A DNA stretch of 64,000 nt, taken from NCBI GenBank assembly GCA_045636705.1, contig JAZTYA010000011.1, positions 28,320 to 92,319 of the forward strand, written 5' to 3'. Source of the DNA: SFWF01 sp045636705. GTDB lineage: Bacteria > Bacillota > Clostridia > Oscillospirales > Acutalibacteraceae. Below, one piece after another: positions 51,538 to 60,259 of the stretch. The translations under genes were made by a program, and so were the position numbers. Positions within the stretch are counted from its first letter, which is position 1, and each line of letters starts with the position of its first letter. The notes below the pieces were generated by a model. It had not been told where the DNA came from. It worked only from the letters and a program-made list of their open reading frames with translations, and ran no database searches.

Positions 51538-52560
51538 TTATTTATATTCCTTTAAAATTTCTTTTAAAAGTTTTGGGTTGTCGGTCATAATACAGTCAAC
51601 GCCCATTTCGATTAGCATTCTCATTTCATCCGGGTCGTTTATAGTCCAGTACTGAACCGCAATATTTCTTCTGTGAGCACGCTTTACAAGTGTTGCTTTA
51701 TTCAACGGTACGTCTACTCCAACGTCGAAAGAAAGCGGTATTTGAAGACAAGCAAAATCGCCATTGTCAAAGATGTTTACACCAAGGTACTGAGTGATAA
51801 CAAACTTTGCCGCAGAGCCTGTCGGAGCACCGCGTAAAAGGTCCGGATATTTAGCCTTTAATTCCTCTTCGACCTCGTCGTTAAAGGTTCCGATTACTAT
51901 CTGTTTTTTATACTGAGGATAGTCGTTTAAGGTGTCGTTGAGTATTCGACAAGCCTCTCTTCCTCTATCATCTCCGTCCTTGATTTCCACTATAAATTTA
52001 AGGTCAGGATTAGTTTCGTAGAAGAATTCAAAAAGCATATCTGCGGTAGCAATCTGAAGGCCTGCCGCCTCGATATCTTCCACGTCTTTGTAGATTCGCT
52101 CGCCATTTTCATCCTTAAAATAGAAGCCGAAATTATACTGTTTGAGTTCTTCCAAGGTCATATCCTTTATGTAATGGCGACGGCTTTCATCCTCGCAAAG
52201 AGCTTTAACCTCTTCTAAAGAGATATCTCCGTTAACGTTACAGGTTTCATCAATGTAATCGTCGTGATTATAAACGAGGTATCCGTCCTTTGTCAGATAT
52301 AGGTCACTCTCGATTATATCAACACCAATTTCGGTTACCGCGTTTTTATACGCGAGCATTGTGTTTTCAGGAAAATTTGTGCTTCCGCCACGATGCGCCG
52401 CTATCATAGGAAGGTTTCCCTTCCCTACTATAAAAGGATTATTTTCAATCACTTGCTTTGGCGGTATTAGGTTCACTACCACGAAAAACGCTACAATAAC
52501 CGCTAAAATAATAGCAAAAATTTTAAGCCCACGATGACTTTTTAAGGTTTTTTCTGACAT
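51538..52560 (-). CDS. membrane-anchored glycerophosphodiester phosphodiesterase
   Basis: 340 residues: one N-terminal helix (about 11-30), then a GDPD barrel with IAAHRGGSTNFPENT, VDIIESDLYLTKDG and LVYNHDDYID, the catalytic His/Glu/Asp set, and CIMTDNP near the C-terminus. It hydrolyses glycerophosphodiesters to glycerol-3-phosphate and an alcohol, possibly lipoteichoic-acid-derived given its outward orientation (inference). An insert at about residues 105-165 is longer than the minimal domain. Confidence 0.9.
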   Translation of the reverse strand: MSEKTLKSHRGLKIFAIILAVIVAFFVVVNLIPPKQVIENNPFIVGKGNLPMIAAHRGGSTNFPENTMLAYKNAVTEIGVDIIESDLYLTKDGYLVYNHDDYIDETCNVNGDISLEEVKALCEDESRRHYIKDMTLEELKQYNFGFYFKDENGERIYKDVEDIEAAGLQIATADMLFEFFYETNPDLKFIVEIKDGDDRGREACRILNDTLNDYPQYKKQIVIGTFNDEVEEELKAKYPDLLRGAPTGSAAKFVITQYLGVNIFDNGDFACLQIPLSFDVGVDVPLNKATLVKRAHRRNIAVQYWTINDPDEMRMLIEMGVDCIMTDNPKLLKEILKEYK

Positions 52561-52592
52561 AATTTGCCCACCTTTTAATTTTTATTTTTATA

Positions 52593-52621
52593 ATTATATC
52601 ACATTAAGCATTTTAATTCAA
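52593..52621 (-). promoter_or_regulatory. promoter of the GDPD gene
   Basis: TTGAAT (52616-52621), 17 nt, TATAAT (52593-52598) on the minus strand. Confidence 0.7.
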
Positions 52622-52629
52622 TATACACC

Positions 52630-52657
52630 TTGATTTTTATTTTGCAAGTGTTATTAT
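52630..52657 (+). promoter_or_regulatory. candidate promoter of the homocysteine methyltransferase gene
   Basis: TTGATT (52630-52635), 16 nt, TATTAT (52652-52657), about 30 nt before the ATG. No S-box-like leader fits in the remaining space. Confidence 0.45.
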
Positions 52658-52687
52658 ATGTTTAAGAAGTTTTAAAGGCGGTGCAAT

Positions 52688-54049
52688 ATGAACTTTAAGG
52701 AATTTTTAAATGACAATTTAGTCTTTTTAGACGGTGGAATGGGCACTATGCTTCAGTCCTTTGGTATTGCTTCGGGCGAAAAGTCTGAAAGTTGGAATTT
52801 AAGTCATCCCGACATTATAACGGCAATTCACAAGGCTTATTTTGAGGCGGGCAGTAATGTCGTTTCTACAAATACTTTCGGTGCAAATTCTTTAAAGTTT
52901 GGGGAAGACGAATTAGAAAAAATAGTAAAATCCGCTATAGAAAATGCTAAAAATGCAAGGGATTCTTTTGAGGATAATAAGGCTAGATTTATTGCCTTAG
53001 ATATAGGTCCTACAGGTAAACTTTTAGAGCCTTTTGGCGACCTTTCTTTTGACGATGCTGTAGAAGTCTTTGCAAAGACTATAAGAATCGGTGTTAAATA
53101 CGGAGTTGATTTAATTGTAATTGAAACAATGAACGATTCTTTGGAAACCAAGGCAGCCGTAGTTGCGGCAAAGGAGAACTCTTCTCTTCCGATTTTGGTT
53201 TCAAACGCCTATTCAAATGGAGACAGGCTGCTTACAGGCGCTTCCGCATCTGTTATGGTGTCCCTGCTCGAAGGACTGGGTGTGGATATTTTAGGCGCCA
53301 ACTGTTCCTTTGGTCCCAGTCAATTAGAAGGGGTTATGGACGAGATACTTAAAACCGCATCTATCCCCGTTTCTTTAAAGCCTAATGCAGGGCTTCCGCA
53401 GGTAAAAGACGGCAAAGTTTACTATGATGTTACGGCCAAGGATTTTGGAACCGATGTTGCTAAAATGGTGGAAAAAGGCATTAGCGCTGTTGGTGGTTGC
53501 TGTGGTACAACACCTGAGCATATAAGCAACTTGTATAAAAATCTAAAGGATTTTTCAAAGGTTAAAACCGAAGAAAAAAATCTTGCCCTTGTTTCTTCAA
53601 GAAGTAATTTTGTTGCTTTTAATGAAGACCTTTCGATAGGAGAAATCGACATTCCATTTACTTTTGACAACGTTTATGACGCTATTGACCAAGGTCAAGA
53701 ACTGCAGGATGAAGGCTTAAGTCTTTTATCTTTCGACATTAGCGAATGTGATTTGGAAGAAATTAAGGATGCCGTAAACGAATGGCAAATGATGGTTGAT
53801 ATGCCTATAATGATAAAAGCACAAAACCCCGTACTACTTGAAAAATTCCTTCGTTATTATAACGGAAAAGCCGCAGTTGGCAAGATAGCGTTTGATGAGG
53901 ATGTCCTCTCTTCCCTTCTCCCCATTGTCAAAAAATACGGTGGTGTTCTTGTTGTTAAGGTTAAGGATGAAAATGAAATTAACAATGTTGCTTTGCTCGC
54001 AGAAAAGTTCTCTTTTGCTAGCAAAAACATCGTTTTTGAAAAGGATTAA
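52688..54049 (+). CDS. homocysteine S-methyltransferase with degenerate pterin-like C-terminal domain
   Basis: 453 residues. The N-terminal 290 residues are the MetH/BHMT homocysteine-binding barrel: LDGGMGTMLQ, TNTFGANSLKF, GANCSFGP (C206) and GGCCGTTP (C271/C272), the three zinc cysteines. Residues about 320-453 resemble half of the MetH methyl-folate-binding domain (DAIDQGQELQDEGLSLLSFD, PIMIKAQNP, YNGKAAVGKIAFDED, KKYGG). Key polar residues there differ: the family PIMIDS is PIMIKA. No cobalamin domain. Probably part of a split methionine synthase or a methyl transfer system. The ribosome binding site AAAGGCGGTG supports the ATG. Confidence 0.85.
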   Translation: MNFKEFLNDNLVFLDGGMGTMLQSFGIASGEKSESWNLSHPDIITAIHKAYFEAGSNVVSTNTFGANSLKFGEDELEKIVKSAIENAKNARDSFEDNKARFIALDIGPTGKLLEPFGDLSFDDAVEVFAKTIRIGVKYGVDLIVIETMNDSLETKAAVVAAKENSSLPILVSNAYSNGDRLLTGASASVMVSLLEGLGVDILGANCSFGPSQLEGVMDEILKTASIPVSLKPNAGLPQVKDGKVYYDVTAKDFGTDVAKMVEKGISAVGGCCGTTPEHISNLYKNLKDFSKVKTEEKNLALVSSRSNFVAFNEDLSIGEIDIPFTFDNVYDAIDQGQELQDEGLSLLSFDISECDLEEIKDAVNEWQMMVDMPIMIKAQNPVLLEKFLRYYNGKAAVGKIAFDEDVLSSLLPIVKKYGGVLVVKVKDENEINNVALLAEKFSFASKNIVFEKD

Positions 54050-54054
54050 AATTT

Positions 54055-54083
54055 AAAAAAGCGAGGTTTTACCTCGCTTTTTT
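54055..54083. terminator. bidirectional terminator
   Basis: AAAAAAGCGAGGT / ACCTCGCTTTTTT hairpin between converging genes. Confidence 0.9.
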
Positions 54084-54951
54084 ATTTTGCTTCTTTAAAG
54101 ATTATATCCGTATAAATGGGAACGTGGTCGGAAATTTTTTCGACACCGTCATCTACAACTACATCAAATGTTTTAACCGAAACATTATTATTCACAAAGA
54201 TATGGTCTATACAGCTTTTTCCATTATTCGAAGCCTTTTTGTTAAATCCTGCATAGGTGTTATAATTACGTATAAGGGTTTCTGCTTCATATTTTGCATC
54301 CTTTACACCTGTATCGTTCATAAGGTTTGTATAATATTCGGACTGCTCTGAAGTGTTAAAATCTCCCGTCATTATTATAGGCAAATCCTTGTATATCTCT
54401 AAAATATATTCTGCATATCCGGTAAAAGTGCTCATATGTCTGGGATATTCTTCTTCGCGGCTTGAGGGTGCAGGATGAACGTTTGTAACTATAAACTGTT
54501 TTCCGTCAGATAATTTTTCAAAAATTGCAACCACGAATACTCTATGCTCACTGTTTTTTTCTAAATCAAAAATAGATTCATCAATAAGCTTTAGGGTCTT
54601 TGTATTATAAAGTAAAGTTGTCATATTTTCTTTAAATAAATATGTTTTTTCGCAAGCAAAGTCATACGTATCATCCTCTTGCAAAACGTTATTAATCACA
54701 TTATGCCAAAGGTATGAAGCTTCCTGTAAACCTATAACATCAGGCATATACTCTGTAACAAGGTTATAAAAGGGTTCTACCCTGCTTTCTGCAGTTTCCC
54801 CTGTGCTTGACCATTCGGGGTTTAAAATATTGTATGACATTATCCTAACGTCTGCTTCCTGCTCGTCTTTGTTTCCTTTACAAGAGCAAAGAGAAGTTAT
54901 TAACAATATTAAAGCTACCACTACGGGAAAAATACGAACTGAATATTTCAT
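54082..54951 (-). CDS. endonuclease/exonuclease/phosphatase-family lipoprotein
   Basis: 289 residues. Signal peptide with probable lipobox LCSC (C about residue 28). The EEP fold follows: RIMSYNILNPEW, DVIGLQEASYLW (catalytic Glu), IVTNVHPAPSSR, IIMTGDFNTSE, IDHIFVNNN and ISDHVPIYTDI. The active-site residues are all present. Because it is exported and membrane-anchored it is more likely a phosphodiesterase (sphingomyelinase/inositol-phosphatase-like or secreted nuclease) than a DNA repair enzyme. Monocistronic. Confidence 0.88.
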   Translation of the reverse strand: MKYSVRIFPVVVALILLITSLCSCKGNKDEQEADVRIMSYNILNPEWSSTGETAESRVEPFYNLVTEYMPDVIGLQEASYLWHNVINNVLQEDDTYDFACEKTYLFKENMTTLLYNTKTLKLIDESIFDLEKNSEHRVFVVAIFEKLSDGKQFIVTNVHPAPSSREEEYPRHMSTFTGYAEYILEIYKDLPIIMTGDFNTSEQSEYYTNLMNDTGVKDAKYEAETLIRNYNTYAGFNKKASNNGKSCIDHIFVNNNVSVKTFDVVVDDGVEKISDHVPIYTDIIFKEAK

Positions 54952-55046
54952 ACTGCACCTCTGTAAACTTTTATATTAAGCAAAACTTGATTTCCTTAAT
55001 TATATCATAAACGAATTATAAGACAACATATTTTTATCTATAAAAT

Positions 55047-55077
55047 AAAAAAGCCAAGTCAAGCGACCTGGCTTTTT
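55047..55077 (-). terminator. terminator behind the esterase gene
   Basis: AGCCA-a-GTC / GAC-c-TGGCT hairpin flanked by A and T runs, immediately 3' of the minus-strand gene at 55080-55751. Confidence 0.8.
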
Positions 55078-55079
55078 GT

Positions 55080-55751
55080 TTATCCAAATTTCTTTTGGTC
55101 TGCATATTCATTTGTAAGCGCTTTTTCACTCTCGCCTTTTTTGTGAGATAACATCCACTCAAAAACTTCGCGGTTTGAATATGTTGGACTCCATGCATCG
55201 TGGGCCGCTTCGGGATAGATGGTAAGCTTGGCGTTTCCGCCATTTTTGTTTACTGCATTTACCATTTTTTCACTTTCTTCAGGTAAAACGGTTCCGTCAA
55301 GTGCGCCGTGAAAAGCCCAGATGGGAATGTTTTTAAGTCTTCCCGCATTCCAGTACATTCCACCGCCGCAAATAGGCACAATAGCCGAGAATATATGTGG
55401 CATACTCATACCAAGTTGCCAAGCGCCGTATCCGCCCATGCTGTTGCCTGTTAGATATACCGCATTTTTATCGGTAAAAGGTAGGTCGCATATATGGTTT
55501 ACCAGTTTTTTAAGTTGTTCCCACAAATCGAACCAGGTATCTTCAGAGCAAAGGGGCGCCACTACAACAAAGGGTAGGTCGTTGTGGCTATTAATGCATC
55601 TTAAGAAAACATTATTAACCACCTTGTTAATATCTTTTCCCCTGGTGCCTGCGCCGTGCAAAAAGAATAGCACAGGATAGGTTTTATCGTTTGAAAAATC
55701 TTTTGGATATCTAATTATATACTGTAAATTTTCTAGTTTAAAAAACTCCAT
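55080..55751 (-). CDS. alpha/beta hydrolase (prolyl-oligopeptidase/esterase type)
   Basis: 223 residues, no signal peptide. FLHGAGTRGKD forms the oxyanion region, TGNSMGGYGAWQLG holds the nucleophile serine (GNSMGG), GALDGTVLPEES the likely Asp, and YPEAAHDAW the His. Similar to Gram-positive predicted phospholipase/carboxylesterases that hydrolyse acylated sugars or peptides. It starts 14 nt after the Na/Pi cotransporter gene, so it may share its transcript. Confidence 0.87.
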   Translation of the reverse strand: MEFFKLENLQYIIRYPKDFSNDKTYPVLFFLHGAGTRGKDINKVVNNVFLRCINSHNDLPFVVVAPLCSEDTWFDLWEQLKKLVNHICDLPFTDKNAVYLTGNSMGGYGAWQLGMSMPHIFSAIVPICGGGMYWNAGRLKNIPIWAFHGALDGTVLPEESEKMVNAVNKNGGNAKLTIYPEAAHDAWSPTYSNREVFEWMLSHKKGESEKALTNEYADQKKFG

Positions 55752-55765
55752 ACTAGATTTGTCCC

Positions 55766-57523
55766 TTATTCAATAGCGTATTTTTGTTTATAATCCTCGT
55801 ACATATTGCCAAATTCTTGGGCCTCACCCGATTTTACGCCCTTTAGGTATTCGTGAACCTCAAAAGAGTCGTGTGTAATTTCAATAACACATACGGCAAT
55901 ATTAGAACAGTGGTCGGAAATACGCTCAAAGCTGTTTAAAAGGTCAGAGAGAACGAAACCTAATTCCATTGTGCAGTCGCCTTGACGAAGTCTTGAAATA
56001 TGTCCGTTCTTAATCTTACGCTTAATTCTGTCAATTACCTGCTCAAGCGGTTCAACCTGTTTTGCAAACTCCAGGTTTTCGCTTTCAAGTGTTTGTCTTG
56101 AAAGCTCAAGGATTTCTTGAACGGCAGATGCCATTATACCGATATCCTTCTTTGCCTTTTCTGAGAATTGAATCTGCTTGTCGTGAACCTCTTTAGCTGC
56201 CTCAGCAATATTAAGAGCGTGGTCTGAAATTCTTTCAATGTCGCCTATGCAATGGAGTAGTTCGGTAACAACCTTACTATCCTTTGAAGACATTTGACCT
56301 TCTGCAATTTTTACAAGATAGGTGCTTGTTTTGTCCTCGTATTTATCAACGAGGGTTTCCATTCTTTCAACCTCGGCAAAATTTTCCTCCGAGAAATTAT
56401 CTATTAAGGAAACCGCAAGGTTATACTCCTCAATTGTGATTTTTGCCATTTCGCAAACAAGGTCCTTACACTTTTCAACCGCGAAAGAAGGCATTGCCAA
56501 AAATCTTTCGTCAAGGGTTGCAAAGATATCCTGCTCACCGCTTTGCTTTTTATCGGGAATAGTTTTTATAGCAATTTTCTCGATTAACTTGCAGAACGGT
56601 AAAAGTATAACTGTAGATAAAATGTTAAAGAGTGTATGAACGACAGCTATTTCCATAGCGCCTACATTCGCATCCATAAATTTGAAATCAATAAATGCAT
56701 CGAGCGCATAGAAACCGCCTGCCACTATAACAACGCCTATTATCTTAATATAAAGACAGCTCATAGCAACGCGTTTTGATTCGGTATTAGCATTTACCGA
56801 TGAAATTATTGGGGTTATTGTAGTACCGATATTCTGTCCTAAAATAACCGGTATAGCGGTTGAAAAAGGAATGTTACAGGTTAAAGCTAACGCCTGTAAA
56901 ACACCGACGGAAGCCGAAGATGACTGAATAACAGCAGTAAAAATAGTACCAAACAAAATACCAACAACCGGATTTGAAAAGACTGTTAAGAGTTGAACAA
57001 AGGTTGCATTGTCCTTTAGTCCCGACATTGCGCCACTCATAGCATCCATACCGAACATTAATACGGCAAAGCCCATAAGAATACGTCCTGTATTTTTCTT
57101 TCGGTCATTCTTAGCTGTTGTCATCATCAAAAATCCGATTAAGGCTAAAATAGGCGTAAATGAATCAGGCTTAAATAGCTTTATAATAATTGCTGTGCCG
57201 CTAATATCTGCGGTACTTAAAAGCCAAGACGTAACGGTAGTACCGATATTTGCACCCATAATTATACTAATGGTTTGTCCCAGATTCATAATGCCAGAGT
57301 TAACAAAGCCGACAAGCATAACCGTCGTTGCTGAAGAAGACTGAATAATGGCGGTAACAATAAAGCCTAAAAGAAAGCCCTTTATTCTAGTCGAGGTTAA
57401 CTTTGCAAGTGTTGACTCTAACTTTCCGCCGGCAAGCTTTTTAAGGCTATCGCCCATCAAATCCATACCGTAAAGGAAAAGCGCCAAACCTCCTATTAAG
57501 GTCAAGATAGAAAAAATGTCCAT
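55766..57523 (-). CDS. Na+/phosphate cotransporter with PhoU-like domain
   Basis: 585 residues. The membrane part (about 1-320) carries the duplicated PNaS signature, IIQSSSATTVMLVGFVNSG and VIQSSSASVGVLQALAL. The C-terminal about 220 residues are all-helical PhoU-like, with RMETLVDKYED and RISDHALNIAE. ATG 57523 is preferred because GGAGAGAG lies 7 nt upstream; an upstream in-frame ATG at 57604 would add a non-membrane stretch. Imports phosphate with sodium, or exports under load (family knowledge). Confidence 0.92.
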   Translation of the reverse strand: MDIFSILTLIGGLALFLYGMDLMGDSLKKLAGGKLESTLAKLTSTRIKGFLLGFIVTAIIQSSSATTVMLVGFVNSGIMNLGQTISIIMGANIGTTVTSWLLSTADISGTAIIIKLFKPDSFTPILALIGFLMMTTAKNDRKKNTGRILMGFAVLMFGMDAMSGAMSGLKDNATFVQLLTVFSNPVVGILFGTIFTAVIQSSSASVGVLQALALTCNIPFSTAIPVILGQNIGTTITPIISSVNANTESKRVAMSCLYIKIIGVVIVAGGFYALDAFIDFKFMDANVGAMEIAVVHTLFNILSTVILLPFCKLIEKIAIKTIPDKKQSGEQDIFATLDERFLAMPSFAVEKCKDLVCEMAKITIEEYNLAVSLIDNFSEENFAEVERMETLVDKYEDKTSTYLVKIAEGQMSSKDSKVVTELLHCIGDIERISDHALNIAEAAKEVHDKQIQFSEKAKKDIGIMASAVQEILELSRQTLESENLEFAKQVEPLEQVIDRIKRKIKNGHISRLRQGDCTMELGFVLSDLLNSFERISDHCSNIAVCVIEITHDSFEVHEYLKGVKSGEAQEFGNMYEDYKQKYAIE

Positions 57524-57551
57524 AACTCTCTCCAATTTTTTATCTTTATCA

Positions 57552-57567
57552 ACAAGTCCAAACTTGT
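57552..57567 (-). promoter_or_regulatory. 16-bp palindrome in the Na/Pi cotransporter leader
   Basis: ACAAGT-CCAA-ACTTGT: perfect 6-bp arms, about 30 nt upstream of the start codon and about 10 nt downstream of a TATTAT-like -10. Could be an operator or a small leader hairpin; no T run follows. Confidence 0.35.
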
Positions 57568-57666
57568 CCTTTATAATACTATCACATTTTTTTTGGAAAA
57601 ACAATAAAAATACTGTAAAAATTTGTTAGAAAAAATCCCTTAAAAAATGTTTAATATTAATAAGTT

Positions 57667-59061
57667 TTAAAAGCAAACCTTTTCGGGATTAAGGATGTTT
57701 TTCTCATCAAAAGCCCTCTTAATACCCCTCATTATATCTATGCTAACGCTTCCAAGCTGACGGCTTAAATAATCCTTTTTAGCGTAACCTATGCCGTGTT
57801 CACCCGAAATCAAACCACCTAATTCCTCTGCTTTTTCGTACATTTTATCAAAGCAGATTTTTAGAACCGACTCCCACTCGTTGTCATTTAAGTCGTCGCG
57901 GCAAATGTATATATGTAAATTGCCGTCACCCGCATGTCCAAAGCTTGGAATTCTAACCTTTGTTTCTTCGGCAAGCTCATGTGTGAACCTTATAAACTCA
58001 TCAATTTTGTTAACGGGAACTACCACGTCACATTCGTCCATTTCGGTTGTGGAAGACTTAATTGCTTCAAGGAATGCGCCTCTAGCCGACCAAACAGACT
58101 TTTTTCTTTCCTCTGTGTCGACAAAATAGACGTCAACTGCGCCTATTTCAAGACAAAGTTCAGCAACAATTTTCATATCCTCGTTAACCTGCGCTTCGGT
58201 ATTGCCGTCAAAGGTTAAAAGTATATAAGCCTCGTTTTTCTTGTCGGGGAATTTTTTGCCTAAATAGTCCTCGGCAAACAAAATCGTATCCCTGGACATA
58301 TACTCAATGGCGGTCGGATTAACCTTTGAACGGAAGATTTTAGGAACCGCCTCGATAGCACTTGCCATATCCTTAAAGGGTACTAAAAGGCTTAATGAAA
58401 CCTTTGGTAGCGGAACTAAAGACAATACTGCTTCGGTTATTATACAAAGGGTTCCTTCAGAGCCGACAACCAGGTCTTTTAAGCTATAGCCTGAACTGTT
58501 TTTAGCAACGTTTGCGCCAAGTTTTACTATCTCTCCGTTTGGCATAACAACGGTTAAAGCCCTAACGTAATCACGGGTTACTCCGTATTTTACTGCTCTC
58601 ATTCCGCCTGCGTTGGTAGAAATATTTCCACCGATTGTAGCGGATTTTTCACCGGGGTCAGGCGGATATAAGAAGTCGTTCTCCTCGACAAAAGCCGCAA
58701 GTTCCATTAAAAGTACACCGGGTTGAACGGTAACGGTCATATTATCGCTATCAAGTTCAATAATTTTGTTCATCTTGGTAGTTTCAAGCAATATGCCGCC
58801 ACAGACAGGTACTGCCGCACCAACAAGACCCGTACCGCTTCCTCTAACTGTTACGGGAACGGTTCGTTCGAAAGCTAATTTCATAATTTTTGAGACCTGT
58901 TCGGTAGTAGTAACCTTAACTAAAGCGTCAGGTCTTTTTGTAACCGTGCCAAGTTCATCATGAGCATAGTCAAAACTAATATCGTCGCCTAAGGCTATAT
59001 TTTCTACTCCTACTATTTCGGTTAACTTTTCAATATCTTTTGTTGTTAGTTTATTATACAT
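57667..59061 (-). CDS. FAD-binding 2-hydroxyacid dehydrogenase (GlcD/LctD-like)
   Basis: 464 residues, VAO/PCMH-type flavoprotein with a FAD-oxidase C-terminal domain. Seen: VTVRGSGTGLVGAAVPVCGG, PPDPGEKSATIGGNISTNAG (FAD pyrophosphate site), GSEGTLCIITEAVL, FGHAGDGNLHIYICRDD and SGEHGIGYAKKDYL. The usual substrate is D-lactate or glycolate. It is the third gene behind etfB and etfA, the order of the LctBCD confurcating lactate dehydrogenase of acetogens. The start overlaps etfA by 8 nt. Confidence 0.92.
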   Translation of the reverse strand: MYNKLTTKDIEKLTEIVGVENIALGDDISFDYAHDELGTVTKRPDALVKVTTTEQVSKIMKLAFERTVPVTVRGSGTGLVGAAVPVCGGILLETTKMNKIIELDSDNMTVTVQPGVLLMELAAFVEENDFLYPPDPGEKSATIGGNISTNAGGMRAVKYGVTRDYVRALTVVMPNGEIVKLGANVAKNSSGYSLKDLVVGSEGTLCIITEAVLSLVPLPKVSLSLLVPFKDMASAIEAVPKIFRSKVNPTAIEYMSRDTILFAEDYLGKKFPDKKNEAYILLTFDGNTEAQVNEDMKIVAELCLEIGAVDVYFVDTEERKKSVWSARGAFLEAIKSSTTEMDECDVVVPVNKIDEFIRFTHELAEETKVRIPSFGHAGDGNLHIYICRDDLNDNEWESVLKICFDKMYEKAEELGGLISGEHGIGYAKKDYLSRQLGSVSIDIMRGIKRAFDEKNILNPEKVCF

Positions 59062-60250
59062 CTGCTCTACCCTCCTTGATTTTTGAAATCAATTTAGGAA
59101 CTATTTCAAAAAGGTCCCCAACAACGCCGTAATGCGCAACGTCAAAAATTGAAGCTGTACTGTCGTTATTAATTGCAACAATACAGTCGGAAGCCTTCAT
59201 TCCTGCTGCAAACTGAACCGAACCTGAAATTCCAAGACAAATAATAAATTTAGGCTTTACGGTTCTGCCTGAAAGGCCGATTTGATGTTTAGCATCCATG
59301 AGTCCGCCTTCGACCAAAGGACGTGTGCAGGCTAACGTGCCTCCTAATAAATCGGCGAGTTCTTGAGCCATTTCTCTCATTTTTTCACCCATCGCGCCTC
59401 TGCCGATAGCAACAATGACGTCCGACTCAGATATATCAACATCCTTAGGCTTGTCGATATATGAAATCACTTCTATATTGGAAATTAATTTATCATCAGC
59501 AATTTCAAGGTTTATAATTTCACCAAAAGCTTCCTTTGTAGGCATCGGCTCGTTAAACACCTTATATCGTGCCGTACAAAACTGAGGTCTTGTATCGGGT
59601 GAAATTATCTGAGCCATAATGTTTCCGCCAAAGGCAGGTCTTATTTGAACCAAATCGGTATTTTCCTTCATTTCAAGCACGGTACAGTCTGCCGTAAGTC
59701 CTGCTCGTCTTCTGGCCGCAACACGTGGAGCAAGTTGACGGCCTAAATTGGTTGCGCCAACCAAAACTGAAGAAGGCTTAACCTTATCTAAAAAGTCGCA
59801 AAAAGCGGTAGTATAAGGCTCGATTGTAAAATCTTTAAAACAAGGCTTGTCATAAACGAATACTTTATCTACACCGTAATGCAAAAGCTTTTCGGTCTCC
59901 TTGCCTAGATTTGAACCGATAACAAGGGCATAAACGGGTTGTCCCGTAACCTTGGCAAGCTCTTTCGCCTTGCCGATAAGTTCATATGTAACACGGTGGA
60001 TTTTGCCTGCCAGGTGGTCAACGTAGACGCAAACGCCCTTCCAAGCATTCTTATCAACAGTGGCTTTTACCTCCTCGGCATAGGAGATAATTCCGTCGCT
60101 TTTCTTAACGCAAAGCTTACACATTTTACAAGCTGCAGAGATTTCGATTTTTTCGTTTTCATAAGATATTGCGCCAAAAGGGCAAAGCGCAGTTAAATCC
60201 TTTGCGTTTTCTTTTGTAACAAGATTTTGATTAATAATTAAACTACCCAT
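59054..60250 (-). CDS. etfA: electron transfer flavoprotein alpha subunit with N-terminal ferredoxin-like domain
   Basis: 398 residues, about 70 longer than standard EtfA. The extension (about 1-60) has four cysteines, C23 (LCPFGA), C41, C44 and C47 (CKMCKLC), enough for one [4Fe-4S] cluster. The body ends with the FAD motif GLSGRTVKPKFIICLGISGS and AINNDSTASIFDVAHYGVVGD. Such an extended EtfA occurs in confurcating dehydrogenase complexes (LctC type). It follows etfB by 9 nt. Confidence 0.93.
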   Translation of the reverse strand: MGSLIINQNLVTKENAKDLTALCPFGAISYENEKIEISAACKMCKLCVKKSDGIISYAEEVKATVDKNAWKGVCVYVDHLAGKIHRVTYELIGKAKELAKVTGQPVYALVIGSNLGKETEKLLHYGVDKVFVYDKPCFKDFTIEPYTTAFCDFLDKVKPSSVLVGATNLGRQLAPRVAARRRAGLTADCTVLEMKENTDLVQIRPAFGGNIMAQIISPDTRPQFCTARYKVFNEPMPTKEAFGEIINLEIADDKLISNIEVISYIDKPKDVDISESDVIVAIGRGAMGEKMREMAQELADLLGGTLACTRPLVEGGLMDAKHQIGLSGRTVKPKFIICLGISGSVQFAAGMKASDCIVAINNDSTASIFDVAHYGVVGDLFEIVPKLISKIKEGRADV

Positions 60251-60259
60251 AACGACCTC

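Noticed and set aside
57791..58129. Plus-strand open frames over the glcD gene
   Set aside because: Antisense of a highly conserved flavoprotein; codon bias and signals fit only the minus-strand gene.
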